From contig NZ_PKRT01000001.1 in NCBI RefSeq assembly GCF_002855555.1, forward strand, positions 2,322,001 to 2,386,000: a stretch of 64,000 bases of DNA. The letters are read 5' to 3'. The position numbers and the translations under genes are program-made. Shown in pieces: positions 8,382 to 17,694 of this stretch. This stretch comes from Novosphingobium sp. TH158 (lineage in GTDB: Bacteria; Pseudomonadota; Alphaproteobacteria; Sphingomonadales; Sphingomonadaceae). The notes beneath the pieces are model-generated. The model was not told the origin of the DNA, searched no databases, and worked only from the letters and a program-made list of their open reading frames with translations. Position 1 is the stretch's first letter; each line of letters opens with the position of its first letter.

Positions 8382-9680
8382 TCAGACGGCGGCAAGCGCC
8401 TGTTCGAAGTCCGCGATCAGGTCGTCGGCGTCCTCGATGCCCACGGATATCCGCACGAGGTTGTCGGTGATGCCCAGTTGCGCCTTGCGCTCGTCGGGCA
8501 CGGAAAGGTGGGTCATGCTCGCCGGGTGGCTGGCCAGGGTTTCGGTGCCGCCCAGGCTGACCGCGAGCTTGGCGATCTTCAGCGCATCAAGGAAGCGGAA
8601 GCATTCTGCCTCGCCGCCCTTGATGAACACGGAAAAGGTGCTGCCTGCGCCGCTGCAGTGGCGGCGGAAGATGTCTGCCTGCGCCGGATCGTCGATCATG
8701 CCGAGATAGCCCAGCCCTTCCACCTTCGGATGCTGCCTGAGGAAGGCGCAGACCTTCGCCGCGTTCTCCCCCGAGCGGGTCATGCGCAGTTCCACCGTCT
8801 CGAGGCTGCGCAGCAGCATCCACGAGGTATTGGGATCGAGGATTGTGCCCATGGTGTTGCGCAGCATGCGTACCGGATCCATCCAGCGCTTTGCGCCCGA
8901 AAGCCCGCCTGCCACGAGATCGGAATGGCCGCCGGCATATTTGGTCAGCGAATAGACAACCACGTCCGCACCCTGCCTCAGCGGTTGCTGCCACAGCGGG
9001 CCGAGGAAGGTGTTGTCGATCGCGATCGGCACATCGGCGCCTAGCACTGCATTGCGCGCGGCATTTACCGCCTCCACGTCTACCAGCGCGTTCGTCGGGT
9101 TTGCCGGGCTTTCCAGATAGACCATGGCGACCCTGCTGCCCTGATCTTCCGCCAGCTGCCTGCCCTTTTGCAGCGCCGCCTCGATTTCTCCCTGCGCGGC
9201 CCCGGCCGGAAAATCGACATAGCCAATGCCGAAACGCGAAAGCGTCTTTGCAATGAACCCCTCGGTCGCGGCATAAAGCGGGCCGGAATGGACGATGACG
9301 TCGCCTTGGTTGCAGAAGGCCAGCAGCAGGGTGGCAATGGCCGACATCCCGCTGGAGAACACCAGCGCATCCTCTGCACCGTCCCAGACGGCCAGGCGAT
9401 CTTCGAGAATCTCCTGGTTCGGGCCGTTGAAGCGGGAATAGACCAGTCCTTCGGCCCCGCCGGGCCGCTTGCCGGTAATGCCTTCGAAGAACCGCTTGCC
9501 CTCAGCCGCACTGGGAAAGGCGAAGGTGGAGGTAAGGAAGATCGGCGGCTTCAGCGACCCTTCCGACAAAGTGGGGTCATAGCCGTGACCCATCATCAGG
9601 GTGGAAGGCTTGAGCGGCCGATCGCCGATCGTGGTGACCTGGGCCTTGGGCTTGCGGCGGGGGGTAGGGGGAACGGACAT
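8382..9680 (-). CDS. Cystathionine gamma-synthase / methionine gamma-lyase family PLP enzyme
   Basis: 432-residue fold-type I PLP enzyme of the Cys/Met metabolism family. The N-terminus shows YDPTLSEGSLKPPIFLTSTFAF and YSRFNGPNQEILEDRLA, the SSGMSAIATLLLAF cofactor loop, and the PLP lysine in VVYSLTKYAGGHSDLVAGG. About 30 residues longer than E. coli MetB. The family includes cystathionine gamma-synthase, O-acetylhomoserine sulfhydrylase and methionine gamma-lyase, and the reaction cannot be assigned with confidence here. The minus-strand neighbours are both permeases. Confidence 0.85.
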   Translation of the reverse strand: MSVPPTPRRKPKAQVTTIGDRPLKPSTLMMGHGYDPTLSEGSLKPPIFLTSTFAFPSAAEGKRFFEGITGKRPGGAEGLVYSRFNGPNQEILEDRLAVWDGAEDALVFSSGMSAIATLLLAFCNQGDVIVHSGPLYAATEGFIAKTLSRFGIGYVDFPAGAAQGEIEAALQKGRQLAEDQGSRVAMVYLESPANPTNALVDVEAVNAARNAVLGADVPIAIDNTFLGPLWQQPLRQGADVVVYSLTKYAGGHSDLVAGGLSGAKRWMDPVRMLRNTMGTILDPNTSWMLLRSLETVELRMTRSGENAAKVCAFLRQHPKVEGLGYLGMIDDPAQADIFRRHCSGAGSTFSVFIKGGEAECFRFLDALKIAKLAVSLGGTETLASHPASMTHLSVPDERKAQLGITDNLVRISVGIEDADDLIADFEQALAAV

Positions 9681-9737
9681 GGTTTCTTGTGTAACCTTTT
9701 CCCGACGCCATGGCGAGGAGGAATTGCCCGTCCCGCG

Positions 9738-11141
9738 TCAGACCACCGCGTGGACCATCCAGACCACCCCGACGATCAGGAACACACCGGCAAGATCGAG
9801 CGCGAGCCCGGCCTTCACCACGCGGCCGAGCGCGACGTGCCCGGTGCCCCAGGCAATCGCGTTCGGCCCGGTGCCAGCCGGCAACATGAAGCCCCAGGTG
9901 GAAGCAATCGCAGCCGGCAGGGCCAGCAGGATCGGATCGCCACCCAGCGCCACTACCAGCGCCGCGACGACCGGCATGATGCCGCTGGCCGTCGCGATGT
10001 TGCTGGCAAATTCGGTGATAAGGATGACGAAGGCCACCAGCGCCAGTGCCACCACCGGGAGCGGCACCGATTTCAGCGGCAGCAGCATCTCGCCCATCCA
10101 GGCGGCAAGGCCGGATTCGGTCATGCCCATGGCCAGTGCCAGCCCCCCGCCGAACATCAGCACCACGTCCCAGGGCGCGCGATTGGCTTCGCGCCACAGC
10201 AGCATCGGGCGACCGGTCCCGTCGGGCAGGACGAACAGGACAAGGCCCGCAATGGCGGCGATGGTGCCGTCGGTCAGGCCGCCCTTGGGGAACAGCCCCT
10301 CAAGCCAGGGCTGAGCAATCCAGGCACCCATTGCCAGCACGAAAACCGGCAGCAGCCTGCGTTCCGGCGTGCTCCAGATGGTCGCCTGCGCAATAGCCGC
10401 GCGCGCGGCGGCCGGATCGAAGGTGTCATGCCTGAGGTTCTGGACACGGGCGATGATGAAGGCGGCCAGCGGCACGGCGATCAGCACGATCGGCATGCCG
10501 TAGATGCTCCATTCAAGGAAGGTGATCTTCACGCCCAGTGCCTTGTCGATCAGTCCGACGGCGATGGCATTGGTCGGCGTGCCGATCAGCGTGCCGAGGC
10601 CGCCGATCGATGCGGCAAAGGCGATGCCCATCGGCAGGGCGCCGGCGATGCCCTCGGTCTCGCCCTCCTTCACGCCGCCCGCAGCCAGCATGGCCAGCGC
10701 CATGGGCATCATGATCAGGGCAGTGGAGGTGTTGGAAATGACTGAGGACAGCAGCGCCGTCGCCATCATCACCCCCAGCAGCAATTGCCACGGCTTTGCC
10801 CCGGCCAGGCCCATGATGAACAGCGCCAGCCGTCGGTGCAGGCCGGTCCGCTCGATTGCCAGGGCCAGGAAGGCGCCGGCGATGAACAGGAACATGATCG
10901 GCGAATAATAGGCCGACGCCGTCTTGTTGGCATCGGCCACTCCCACCAGCGGCAGGACGATGAAAGGCAGGATTGCCGTGGCATAGAGCGGCAGCGCCTC
11001 GGTCATCCACCAGACCGCCATCCACCAGACGAGGCCAGCTGCGGGCCATGCCGCATCGGGCATCGATCCGGGCGGCGGCACCAGCAAGGTCAGGATGAAA
11101 CCGGCCAGGCCAAGCCAGAAGCCGATCCTTCGCGTCGTCAT
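9738..11141 (-). CDS. DASS (SLC13) family anion/dicarboxylate permease
   Basis: 467 residues, highly hydrophobic with 11-12 membrane segments, of the divalent anion:sodium symporter family. Family hallmarks are SNTSTALIMMPMALAML near residue 140 (an SNT substrate motif), IGTPTNAIAVG, and TEFASNIATASGIMPV (second SNT-like motif SNIAT). Substrates in the family are C4-dicarboxylates, citrate or sulfate; not resolved. Start at 11141 (MTTRRIG) is preferred over an upstream ATG because AAGGGGG precedes it at a suitable distance. Confidence 0.88.
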   Translation of the reverse strand: MTTRRIGFWLGLAGFILTLLVPPPGSMPDAAWPAAGLVWWMAVWWMTEALPLYATAILPFIVLPLVGVADANKTASAYYSPIMFLFIAGAFLALAIERTGLHRRLALFIMGLAGAKPWQLLLGVMMATALLSSVISNTSTALIMMPMALAMLAAGGVKEGETEGIAGALPMGIAFAASIGGLGTLIGTPTNAIAVGLIDKALGVKITFLEWSIYGMPIVLIAVPLAAFIIARVQNLRHDTFDPAAARAAIAQATIWSTPERRLLPVFVLAMGAWIAQPWLEGLFPKGGLTDGTIAAIAGLVLFVLPDGTGRPMLLWREANRAPWDVVLMFGGGLALAMGMTESGLAAWMGEMLLPLKSVPLPVVALALVAFVILITEFASNIATASGIMPVVAALVVALGGDPILLALPAAIASTWGFMLPAGTGPNAIAWGTGHVALGRVVKAGLALDLAGVFLIVGVVWMVHAVV

Positions 11142-11225
11142 TCCTGCCCCCTTGCACTGCACGCTTGGTGAAAATCGCTTTCCGGCCTAGCCTTATCGCC
11201 TGACAGGCGAAAGGGAAGCCACCCG

Positions 11226-11633
11226 ATGAGCGAGGCTGACAGCAGCGGTGCAGGAAGGGTGCTGGGGATCGGCGGATTGTTCTTCCGGTCGCCGGATCCG
11301 GAGCGGCTTTCGGCCTGGTATCGCGCGCACCTGGGCGTTGGTGCGGGCTGTTCGGGCACCGGCGAGCCCGCCGGCGAGTGGACGTGGAAGGCCGCGGGCG
11401 GGGATACCGTCTTCGTCCCGTTCCGGCAGGACAGCGATTACTTCGCCGCCGACAAGGCGTTCATGATCAACTTGCGGGTAAGCGGCATCGATGCCCTCGT
11501 CGACCGGCGGGAAGCGGCAGGCATCATGGCCGAGCGGCGTGCCGAATGGGACGATCCCGCAGTCGGGCGATTCGCCCGGATCCATGATCCGGACGGCAAC
11601 GCCATCGAATTGTGGGAACCCCCGGCCAGCTGA
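11226..11633 (+). CDS. VOC (glyoxalase/bleomycin resistance) family protein
   Basis: 135 residues with the paired beta-alpha-beta-beta-beta fold typical of the vicinal oxygen chelate superfamily: IGGLFFRSPDPERLSAWYRAHLG at the start and FARIHDPDGNAIELWEP at the end, where the terminal Glu is a usual metal ligand. The substrate is unknown. Its end converges with infC. Confidence 0.82.
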   Translation: MSEADSSGAGRVLGIGGLFFRSPDPERLSAWYRAHLGVGAGCSGTGEPAGEWTWKAAGGDTVFVPFRQDSDYFAADKAFMINLRVSGIDALVDRREAAGIMAERRAEWDDPAVGRFARIHDPDGNAIELWEPPAS

Positions 11634-11640
11634 CCGGGGG
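11619..11640. terminator. Weak hairpin between VOC gene and infC
   Basis: CCCCCGG at 11619-11625 and CCGGGGG at 11634-11640 form a perfect 7-bp stem with an 8-base loop at the junction of two convergent genes. There is no long T tract on either side, so termination is plausible but not certain. Confidence 0.3.
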
Positions 11641-11649
11641 CAGGCCGGA

Positions 11650-12192
11650 TCACTTCGGTGAAATGACCATCAGCATCTGGCGGCCTTCCATGCGGGGATA
11701 GGCCTCAATCTTGGCGATTTCCGCCGTGTCTTCCTGCACCCGGCGCAGCAGGTTCATGCCGAGCTGCTGGTGGGCCAGTTCGCGACCGCGGAAGCGCAGG
11801 GTGACCTTGACCTTGTCGCCCTCGCCGATGAACTTGTGGATCGCCTTCATCTTCGTATCATAGTCATGATCGTCGATGTTCGGACGCATCTTGATCTCCT
11901 TGATCTCCTGCGTCTTCTGGGTCTTGCGGGCGAGGTTGGCCTTCTTCTGAGCCTCGTAGCGGAACTTGCCGACATCGAGGAACTTGCAGACCGGCGGATC
12001 GGCGTTGGGCGAAACCTCTACCAGGTCAAGGCCGACATCGGCCGCCTGCTCGATTGCTTCGCGGGTGTACATGACGCCAATGTTTTCACCGTTCTCATCG
12101 ATCACGCGGACCTTGTCCGACTGGATGAGGTGATTGTAGCGCGGCCCGCTCTTTACTGGGGGCTGCAGCATGCGCCGGGGTGGGGGAGCTAT
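11650..12192 (-). CDS. infC: Translation initiation factor IF-3 (non-AUG start)
   Basis: Ribosomal subunit anti-association and start-codon proofreading factor. Both domains are present: the N-terminal [21 protein letters not shown] and [15 protein letters not shown], then the C-terminal [39 protein letters not shown]. The first ATG (12171) has no ribosome site. Seven codons upstream, at 12192-12190, an ATA follows AGGAG by exactly eight bases, giving about 180 residues beginning (I/M)APPPRRML. A rare start is known in infC (AUU in E. coli), where IF-3 discriminates against it and limits its own synthesis; the same control is likely here. Confidence 0.9.
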   Translation of the reverse strand: MAPPPRRMLQPPVKSGPRYNHLIQSDKVRVIDENGENIGVMYTREAIEQAADVGLDLVEVSPNADPPVCKFLDVGKFRYEAQKKANLARKTQKTQEIKEIKMRPNIDDHDYDTKMKAIHKFIGEGDKVKVTLRFRGRELAHQQLGMNLLRRVQEDTAEIAKIEAYPRMEGRQMLMVISPK

Positions 12193-12263
12193 AGTCTGAT
12201 CTCCTGTAATTGCTCTTTGGGCGCGCTCTTAAAGCGAATCACCGCCTTGGGGAAGCGGCGATT

Positions 12264-15062
12264 TCATGCAGCTTCCACTTCCACGGTTTCCTCACCGGCA
12301 GCTTCGAGCAGGGTTGCCTCCACCTCTTTGATGCGACCGGCGTGTTCCAGTTTCTCGCCGAGCAGGTCCGTGACGTAGAATGTGTCGACCGCGCGTTCGC
12401 CATAAGTGGCGATATGGGCGGAATGGACGATCAGGCGCGCCTCGAACAGCGCGCGGGCAAGGCGATTGAGGAGGGCGGGGCGGTCCCGCGCCGCCACCTC
12501 GATCACGGTAAAGCGGTTGGAGGCCTTGTTGTCGAAGGCAACACCGGGGCGCACGGTAAAGGCCTCGGCGCGCGGGCGGGCAAGTGGCCGGGCGGCAAGG
12601 CGCGGCACCAGCTTCACCCGGTTGGCCAGGGCATCGGCAATCATCGTTTCGATGCGCTTGAGCTGGTCGCCTTCGCTGAACGGGCGGCCCAGCGGATCCT
12701 GCACGAGGAAATTGTCCACCGCCACGCCGTTCTTCGCGGTGTGGATGCGCGCATCGATGATGTTGCCGCCGGCAAGGTGGATGCCGCCCGCGATGCGATA
12801 GAACAGCCCCGGATGGTCGGCGGCGATCACCGTGACGAGCGTTGCCCCGCGCGCGGCGTAGTATTCGCAGGCCACGTGCAGCGCGGCGCCCTTCGATGCC
12901 TCAAGCTGGCGGACGTTCCAGGCGATGATGTCTTCGGGTTCGGCAATCCAGTAGGCATCGCCAAGTTGCTTGCCAACGGAATCGACCAGCTTGCCCTGCT
13001 TGCCCAGCAGCTCGCGGACCTTGTCCTTCTTGCGCGCCACGCGTTCGCTGCGGCCGTGCTGCGCATGGCCCAGCCGCAGCCGTTCCTCCGACGCCTCGTA
13101 AAGATCGCCCAGCAGCTGGCGCTTCCAGCTGTTCCAGGTGGTGGGGCCGACCGCGCGGATATCGACGATCGTCAGCAGGGTCAGCTGGCGCAGGTTCTCG
13201 ATCGACTGCACGACCTCGACGAAATCGGTGATCGTCTTCCAGTCGGCAAGATCGCGACGGAAGGCGGTGTCGCTCATCATCAGGTGATGGCGCACCAGCC
13301 AAGAGACGAGTTCCGTCTCGCCGGCATCGAGGCCGAAGCGCGGGCAAAGCTTGCGCGCCACTTCGGCACCAAGCACCGAATGGTCCCCGCCGCGCCCCTT
13401 GGCGATATCGTGCAGCAGCACCGCGCAATAGGTGACCCGGCGCGAGCGGATCTGCGGCAGCAGCCGGGTGGCAAGAGGGTGGTCTTCCTTGCGCTCGCCC
13501 CGCTCGATCTGCGCCAGCAGGCCGATGGCGCGGATCGTGTGCTCGTCCACCGTATAGTGGTGGTACATGTCGAACTGCATCTGCGCGTTGACCCGGCCGA
13601 AATCGGGCACGAAGCGGCCGAAGACGTCCGCCTCGTTCATCCAGCGCAGGACGGTTTCCGGGTCATTGCGGCTGGTCAGCAGGTCAAGGAACAGGGCATT
13701 GGCGCGCGGATCGGCGCGCACGGCAGCGTCGATCAGCTTGGCGTCGCGGGCCGCCCGGCGCATGGCCGAAGGGTGGATTTCCAGCCGGTGCGTATCGGCG
13801 AGGTGAAACAGCTCGATCAGGCGGACGGGATCCTTTTCGAACCAGTCGTCCGATGGCGTGTCGATCTTGCCGCCGAATACGCGCCAGCCACCTGCCAGTG
13901 TGCGCGAGCGGGCGCGGAACCCGGCGAGCAGGCCCTTGGGCTGCTTGCGGGCGAACTGCTCGTCCAGCTGGGCCAGGAACAGGCCGCTCAAGGCCCCCAC
14001 GCGCTTTGCCTGGAGGAAGAAGTACTGCATGAACCGCTCGACCGCGCTCTTGCCCGGGCGGTCGGCAAAGCCCATGCGGGCGGCAACCTCGCGCTGGAGG
14101 TCGAAGGTCAGGCGGTCCTCGGCGCGGTTGGTGATGGTGTGCAGGTGGCAGCGCACCGCCCAGAAGAAGGTCTCCGCCCGCTTGAACGCGCGGTATTCCG
14201 TTGCCGTCAGCAGCCCGACATCGACCAGCTCGGAAGCGCTGCGCACCTTGTGGATGTACTTGCCGATCCAGTAGAGCGTGTGCAGGTCACGCAGCCCGCC
14301 CTTGCCTTCCTTGACATTGGGTTCGACGACGTAGCGGCTGTCGCCAAGACGCTTGTGCCGTTCGTTGCGCTCGACCAGCTTGTCGGTCACGTATTCGCGC
14401 TCGGTCCCGGCGACGACTTCGGCCCAGAACCGGCGGGTCGCCTCGTCGAACAGGTCCTGATCGCCCCAGACATAGCGCCCTTCCAGAAGCGCGGTGCGGA
14501 TCGTCAGGTCGCTGCGCCCCATGCGCACCATGTCATCGAGGCTGCGGCTGGAATGGCCGACCTTCAGGCCCAGGTCCCACAGGAAATAGAGGATCGCCTC
14601 GATCACCTGCTCGCACCAGGGGGTCTGCTTGCCGGGCGTCAGGAAGCCAATGTCCACGTCCGAATGCGGCGCCATCTCGCCCCGGCCATAGCCGCCCACC
14701 GCCATCACGGTGATACGCTCGCCAGTGGAACGGTTGCTCGCGCGGTAGACATCGCCCACCACGTGATCGTGGATCACCCGCACCAGCTGGTCGACGAGGA
14801 AGGCTTGTGCCGTGGCGCATTCGTTGCCGGCAGATGGCTTCTCAGCCAGCCGCCTGGCGATTTCCGCCCGCCCGGATTTCATCGCCTCGCGCAGCAGTTC
14901 CACCACCCGCTGGCGCGCGCGCTCCGCCCCTTGTTCGGCGACCTTGTCGGCAATGGCGGCGGCAAGCGCGCGCCGGTCGATGATGGCGCGCTGGTTGGCA
15001 ATGCGTTGAAACGTCAAGGGTCGGGTCCGTAAAGATTCAGCGCCCGTTCCATTGAGCCGCAT
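12264..15062 (-). CDS. glnD: Bifunctional PII uridylyltransferase/uridylyl-removing enzyme GlnD
   Basis: Nitrogen-status sensor that uridylylates PII under glutamine limitation and reverses it in excess. 932 residues, near the usual length. Domains in order: nucleotidyltransferase with GGYGRGEMAPHSDVDIGFL, a helical linker, an HD domain with LLHDIAKGRGGDHSVLGAE (the uridylyl-removing site), and two C-terminal ACT domains (around TVIAADHPGLFYRIAGGIHLA and IEVAARDRPALLNRLARALF). The ATG at 15062 overlaps the end of the upstream acyl-CoA synthetase-like gene by 26 bases; a later start near 15010 is possible. Confidence 0.95.
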   Translation of the reverse strand: MRLNGTGAESLRTRPLTFQRIANQRAIIDRRALAAAIADKVAEQGAERARQRVVELLREAMKSGRAEIARRLAEKPSAGNECATAQAFLVDQLVRVIHDHVVGDVYRASNRSTGERITVMAVGGYGRGEMAPHSDVDIGFLTPGKQTPWCEQVIEAILYFLWDLGLKVGHSSRSLDDMVRMGRSDLTIRTALLEGRYVWGDQDLFDEATRRFWAEVVAGTEREYVTDKLVERNERHKRLGDSRYVVEPNVKEGKGGLRDLHTLYWIGKYIHKVRSASELVDVGLLTATEYRAFKRAETFFWAVRCHLHTITNRAEDRLTFDLQREVAARMGFADRPGKSAVERFMQYFFLQAKRVGALSGLFLAQLDEQFARKQPKGLLAGFRARSRTLAGGWRVFGGKIDTPSDDWFEKDPVRLIELFHLADTHRLEIHPSAMRRAARDAKLIDAAVRADPRANALFLDLLTSRNDPETVLRWMNEADVFGRFVPDFGRVNAQMQFDMYHHYTVDEHTIRAIGLLAQIERGERKEDHPLATRLLPQIRSRRVTYCAVLLHDIAKGRGGDHSVLGAEVARKLCPRFGLDAGETELVSWLVRHHLMMSDTAFRRDLADWKTITDFVEVVQSIENLRQLTLLTIVDIRAVGPTTWNSWKRQLLGDLYEASEERLRLGHAQHGRSERVARKKDKVRELLGKQGKLVDSVGKQLGDAYWIAEPEDIIAWNVRQLEASKGAALHVACEYYAARGATLVTVIAADHPGLFYRIAGGIHLAGGNIIDARIHTAKNGVAVDNFLVQDPLGRPFSEGDQLKRIETMIADALANRVKLVPRLAARPLARPRAEAFTVRPGVAFDNKASNRFTVIEVAARDRPALLNRLARALFEARLIVHSAHIATYGERAVDTFYVTDLLGEKLEHAGRIKEVEATLLEAAGEETVEVEAA

Positions 15063-16722
15063 AGCGCGCCTTGAGGCTGCGCTTGTCGACCTTTTCGGTA
15101 CCGAGCCGCGGCAGTCTATCCGATTCCCGCCAGAAACGCACCGGTATCTTGAAGGCGGCGAGCCGTGCGCCCAGGAATTCGCGCAGGTCGTCTTCGGAAA
15201 CGTCGGCTCCGGGGTGCGTCACGTAGACCGCCACCGGCTGTTCGCCCAGCCGTTCGTCCGGCAGGCCGAACACGCTTGCTTCGGCAAGGCCTGGATGGTC
15301 GTAGAGCGCGGCCTCCACCTCGCTTGCGGTGATGTTCTCGCCGCCGCGAATGATGATGTCCTTCTTGCGATCGACGATGAACAGGTAGCCATCCTCGTCC
15401 AGATAGCCGAGGTCGCCCGACAGGAACCAGCCGTCTTCGGTAAGGCAGGCACGGGTCGCCTCCTCGTTGCGCCAGTAGCCAAGGAAGTTGCAGACCGAGC
15501 GGATCGCCACTTCGCCGACGGCACCGGGGCCGAGCGGCTGGCGGGCATCGTCGAGGATCGCAAGGTCCACCAGCGGCTTGCTCGCAGGGCCCGTGGAGTT
15601 GGGCTTGTCGAGGTAGTTTTCGTTGAAATTGCCGCAGCCCACGGCATTGGTTTCGGTAAGCCCATAACCCAGGATGGGATAGCCGGTTGGCAAGGCATCG
15701 CGGATGGCGCGCACATGGCTTGCCGGGCGCGGCGCGCCGCCCGCGGCGAAGTGGAAGCAGGTTGAAAGGTCAAACCTGCCGCGATCGGGATGCATGGCGA
15801 TCTCGTGGCTCATCAGCGGCACGCCGATGAAATAGCTTACCTGTTCGCGCTCGATCAGCCGCATGGCCTCCACCGCGTCCCAGCGCGGCATGATCACCAG
15901 CTTGCGCCCGGTGATCATGCTTTGCAGCATCAGCGGGATTTCGCCGGTCACATGGAACAGCGGCACGGCCACCAGCGCGGCGGGCTGCCGGTCCGGCACC
16001 TGGCCAAGCCCCGCGTGGTACGTGTAAAGCATCAGCGTCTGCGCGGCGAAGTTGATCGTTGCCTGCACCACGGCGCGATGGTCCGATACCGCGCCCTTGG
16101 ACTGTCCGGTCGAACCGGAGGTGAACAGGATCGTGGCAAGATCGTCCCCGCGCAGAGCCGGCAGGGTGGCCTCGCCCGAACCGAGCAGGCAGGCCAGCCC
16201 TTCGCGCGGATCGCCGTGGTCAAACAGCAAGACCTCTCCGCCGTGGTCGATCGCCTCAAGCCGTGCGGCCCGCGAGGCATCGGCAAGGATCAGGCGGCAA
16301 TCGGCCAGCCGGATGCCGCCAGCCAGTTCCTCGCCGGTCCACCAGCCGTTGAGCAGCGCGACGCAGCCACCCGCGAAGAGCACGCCCATGTAGGCGATGA
16401 TCCAGTTTGCCGAATTGCGCGCGGCAATGCCCACGCGCTCTCCGCGCTGCAGGCCATGGCGGTTGACCAGTCCTGCCCCCACCTCGCGGGCAAGGGCAAG
16501 GGTTTCCCCGAAGGTCAGCCGCAGCTCACCGTCGACGATGAAGTCCTTGGCCGCGTGGGCCGACCCATAGGCATCGAAAAGGGCGGGCAGGCTGGGCGGG
16601 GCGTTGCGGAACACCGTATAGGTCTGTCCGCGCACCTCCTGCGTGGCCGTTTCCAGCATGGCCCCCGGTGCGGTCAGGCCATCCATCACCTTGCGCAATG
16701 TAAGGTCGAGATCACTCGGCAT
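15037..16722 (-). CDS. Class I adenylate-forming enzyme (fatty/aryl acyl-CoA synthetase family)
   Basis: 561-residue ANL superfamily ligase that activates a carboxylic acid as acyl-AMP and transfers it to CoA. Core motifs are visible: P-loop ILFTSGSTGQSKGAV near residue 190, GYGLTETNAVG near 345, the SGDLGYLDEDGYLFIVDRKKDIIIRGGENI hinge region, and a C-terminal catalytic Lys context (PRLGTEKVDKRSLK). The acid is not known; the layout fits medium or long acyl or aryl substrates. Overlaps glnD, so the two may be co-transcribed despite unrelated roles. Confidence 0.87.
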   Translation of the reverse strand: MPSDLDLTLRKVMDGLTAPGAMLETATQEVRGQTYTVFRNAPPSLPALFDAYGSAHAAKDFIVDGELRLTFGETLALAREVGAGLVNRHGLQRGERVGIAARNSANWIIAYMGVLFAGGCVALLNGWWTGEELAGGIRLADCRLILADASRAARLEAIDHGGEVLLFDHGDPREGLACLLGSGEATLPALRGDDLATILFTSGSTGQSKGAVSDHRAVVQATINFAAQTLMLYTYHAGLGQVPDRQPAALVAVPLFHVTGEIPLMLQSMITGRKLVIMPRWDAVEAMRLIEREQVSYFIGVPLMSHEIAMHPDRGRFDLSTCFHFAAGGAPRPASHVRAIRDALPTGYPILGYGLTETNAVGCGNFNENYLDKPNSTGPASKPLVDLAILDDARQPLGPGAVGEVAIRSVCNFLGYWRNEEATRACLTEDGWFLSGDLGYLDEDGYLFIVDRKKDIIIRGGENITASEVEAALYDHPGLAEASVFGLPDERLGEQPVAVYVTHPGADVSEDDLREFLGARLAAFKIPVRFWRESDRLPRLGTEKVDKRSLKARYAAQWNGR

Positions 16723-16833
16723 GGTGCGCCGCTACATCCTTTCCCGCTGAACCTTCATTGTCCACAGCCTGTTCCCTCTCGGGCCAGCCTGTGCCAGAAG
16801 CATTTGTGCAACCGGTTCTAGGGGTTTGGCACC

Positions 16834-17694
16834 TTGCTGTCACTATTGCTTACCACTGCGGCGCAGCCGATCTACTTCGACGATCTGGGGCTGACGCGCG
16901 GGATCGATCTCGGCTTCTTCATGCTGCGCTGGTACAGCCTGGCTTACCTGGCCGGCATTGTCCTGGCCTATTGGCACACTTCGAAGGCGATCAAGACGGC
17001 CGGTGCCCCCCTTGCCCAGCGCCATGCCGACGACCTGTTCTTCTATTGCACGCTCGGCATCATCATCGGCGGCCGGCTTGGCTATGCCACGTTCTACGCT
17101 CCCGAGCTGTGGGCCAGCCCCGGCGATCTGGTGAAGCTGTGGGAAGGCGGGATGAGCTTCCATGGCGGCCTGCTCGGCGTGGTCGCCGCCTTTGCCTGGG
17201 TATCTTGGCGCGGCAAGCTGAACTTCCTGCGCGTGGCTGACTACGTCTCGGTCGCCGTGCCCTTCGGCATGCTGTTCGGGCGGCTGGCCAACTTCGTCAA
17301 CGGTGAACTCTGGGGCCGCCCCGCCGGACCGGACGTGCCCTGGGCGATCGTATTCCCCGATGCCGGCCTTGAAGCGCGCCACCCCAGCCAGCTTTACGAG
17401 GCCGGGCTGGAAGGCCTGCTGCTGCTGCTGGTGATGATGTACCTTTTCTGGCGCACCCGCGCCCGCTTCCGCCCGGGCCTGCTTGCGGGCGTGTTCGCTG
17501 CGGGCATCGCGCTCGGCCGTTTTGTCGTCGAATTCTTCCGCGAGCCCGATGCCCAGCTTAAGGCCTTTGCCCAGTCGACCGGGTTGTCGATGGGCCAGTG
17601 GCTGACCGTTCCGCTGTTCCTGGCTGGCGTGTTCTTCATTGTTCGCGCCCTGAAGCGGCCCCCGCTCGGAACCGTTGCCCCGCCACCGCAATGA
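16834..17694 (+). CDS. lgt: Prolipoprotein diacylglyceryl transferase Lgt
   Basis: Inner-membrane enzyme that attaches diacylglycerol to the lipobox Cys of prelipoproteins. 286 residues with seven membrane helices; the signature GRLANFVNGELWGR lies near residues 149-162 and the essential HGGLLG motif (FHGGLLGVVAA) near 109. The best start is TTG at 16834, with AGGGG eight bases upstream; a stop codon 15 bases upstream limits alternatives. Its TGA overlaps the next ATG (ATGA). The window encodes at least three apparent lipoproteins that would be substrates. Confidence 0.94.
   Translation: MLSLLLTTAAQPIYFDDLGLTRGIDLGFFMLRWYSLAYLAGIVLAYWHTSKAIKTAGAPLAQRHADDLFFYCTLGIIIGGRLGYATFYAPELWASPGDLVKLWEGGMSFHGGLLGVVAAFAWVSWRGKLNFLRVADYVSVAVPFGMLFGRLANFVNGELWGRPAGPDVPWAIVFPDAGLEARHPSQLYEAGLEGLLLLLVMMYLFWRTRARFRPGLLAGVFAAGIALGRFVVEFFREPDAQLKAFAQSTGLSMGQWLTVPLFLAGVFFIVRALKRPPLGTVAPPPQ

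Noticed and set aside
6972..10745. Long plus-strand frames over the MFS, PLP-enzyme and DASS genes
   Set aside because: Shadows of the minus-strand genes; composition is Gln/His/Arg-rich and starts lie within other genes.
12210..15032. Very long open frame antisense to glnD (940 codons)
   Set aside because: It mirrors glnD codon structure, as GC-rich genes do, and its translation has no recognisable family or natural start region; glnD has all expected domains.
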